NCBI RefSeq assembly: GCF_001422485.1
Contig: NZ_LMNF01000004.1
Span: 62,001 to 126,000, forward strand
Length of the DNA: 64,000 nt
Source: Agreia sp. Leaf283
Lineage (GTDB): Bacteria > Actinomycetota > Actinomycetes > Actinomycetales > Microbacteriaceae
Reading direction: 5' to 3'
Shown: positions 63,503 through 64,000 of the stretch, in pieces
Layout: each line of letters begins with the position of its first letter
Position numbering within the stretch: the stretch's first letter is position 1
Translations under genes and position numbers: made by a program
The notes under the pieces: model-generated
Seen by the model: the letters and a program-made list of their open reading frames with translations, nothing else
Databases searched by the model: none
Told to the model about the DNA's origin: nothing

Positions 63503-64000
63503 GTGTCGATAGCCCATCTCGGACTGTCCGGCCCGAACGACGGCCAACGGGGCGGCAACGCCGCTGGTGGCTCCTCGAGCGAGTGGCGGGCCGACTCACG
63601 CGGCGATCGCACCCCTCCCCACGACCTTCTGGCCGAACAGAGCGCTCTCGGCGGAATGCTGCTCAGCAAAGACGCGGTGGCCGATGTCGTCGAGGTCGTG
63701 CGCGGCGCCGACTTCTACATTCCCAAGCACGAGATCATCTTCGACGCCGTGCTCACCCTCTACTCGCACGGTGAGCCCACCGACGTGATCGCCGTCACCG
63801 ACGAGCTCACGAAGATCGGCGAGCTGAGCCGCGCCGGCGGCGCGGAATACCTGCACACGCTCACGGGCCTCGTGCCCACCGCGGCCAACGCGGGCTACTA
63901 CGCCAACATCGTCTCCGAGAAGGCCGTGCTGCGCCGCCTCGTCGAGGCCGGAACCCGCATCGTGCAGATGGGCTACGCCAGCGAGGGCGAAGTCATGGAC
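63503..64000 (+). CDS. dnaB: Replicative DNA helicase DnaB (5' part)
   Basis: 166 codons visible, cut by the right edge. GTG 63503 follows GGAGG. A Gly/Ser-rich N-terminal extension (~40 residues) precedes the DnaB N-terminal domain: PPHDLLAEQSALGGMLLSKD, FYIPKHEIIFDAVLTLYSHGEPTDVIAVTDEL and AEYLHTLTGLVPTAANAGYYANIV. The ATPase part lies outside the window. DciA (28168) is its expected partner. The upstream DnaA-box cluster suggests control by DnaA. Confidence 0.95.
   Translation, partial: MSIAHLGLSGPNDGQRGGNAAGGSSSEWRADSRGDRTPPHDLLAEQSALGGMLLSKDAVADVVEVVRGADFYIPKHEIIFDAVLTLYSHGEPTDVIAVTDELTKIGELSRAGGAEYLHTLTGLVPTAANAGYYANIVSEKAVLRRLVEAGTRIVQMGYASEGEVMD

Overview
The window is a 64 kb stretch of high-GC actinobacterial chromosome centred on the replication origin. 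Gene order (fhaA-fhaB-pstP-rodA-pbpA-pknA-pknB, crgA, ppiA, gyrA-gyrB-dciA-recF-gnd-dnaN-oriC-dnaA-rpmH-rnpA-yidD-yidC-jag-rsmG-parA-parB, trxA-trxB-murJ, pcnA, rpsF-ssb-rpsR-rplI-dnaB) is the classical actinobacterial origin block. Protein features (class E sortase, DUF5979-rich surface protein, DUF6049 protein, GH92 mannosidase with a sorting tail) suggest the family Microbacteriaceae; genus cannot be fixed from sequence alone.

Layout. 1-470: end of a membrane-protein gene and tRNA-Leu. 511-640: a repeat-rich gap. 765-9884: a tightly coupled cell-wall growth operon (two FHA proteins, PP2C phosphatase, RodA/FtsW, class B PBP, two Ser/Thr kinases). 9888-11813: pabA/trpG, a 53-residue membrane protein and a class E sortase, on the minus strand. 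11895-14826: crgA, rhomboid protease, cyclophilin, a small membrane protein, a Nudix hydrolase. 14875-22040: a 1951-residue secreted, cell-wall-sorted GH92 alpha-mannosidase divergent from a LacI-type regulator, with two near-identical operators between them. 22042-22880: a hypothetical gene and tRNA-Ala/tRNA-Ile. 22957-32149: DUF3566 protein, gyrA, gyrB, dciA, recF, gnd, dnaN. 32150-32540: oriC. 32541-37365: dnaA on one side; rpmH, rnpA, yidD, yidC, jag, rsmG on the other. 37366-40250: about 2.9 kb without genes, a repeat array carrying five perfect parS sites. 40251-42168: parA-parB, followed by two more parS sites. 42275-50077: ddl-like ligase, aminotransferase, trxA, trxB, murJ, DUF6049. 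50198-52685: CCA-adding enzyme and inositol-phosphate synthase. 52858-60219: a ~2450-residue repeat-rich surface protein. 60340-61173: siderophore-interacting protein behind an iron box. 61306-64000: rpsF-ssb-rpsR-rplI and the start of dnaB.

How it fits together. Replication initiation (DnaA, DnaN, DciA, DnaB, gyrase, SSB), chromosome segregation (ParA, ParB, seven parS), and wall elongation/division (PASTA kinase, PstP, RodA, PBP, CrgA, MurJ) sit together. DnaA-box clusters occur not only in oriC but also upstream of dnaA, upstream of dnaB and in the crgA/rhomboid junction. None of the three tRNA genes encodes its 3' CCA, so the CCA-adding enzyme at 50198 is needed to mature them. The most unusual structure is the parS array: four of its five sites lie at a constant 56-57 bp from a repeated 12-bp module, in units spaced about 345-395 bp, suggesting the centromere grew by duplication of a parS-bearing repeat. 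Other points of interest: a dispersed palindromic repeat that has been captured into the ends of recF and dciA, a probable S6:S18-binding leader before rpsF, a SigR-type promoter before trxB, and a surface protein whose sorting motif appears degenerate (LAHTR).
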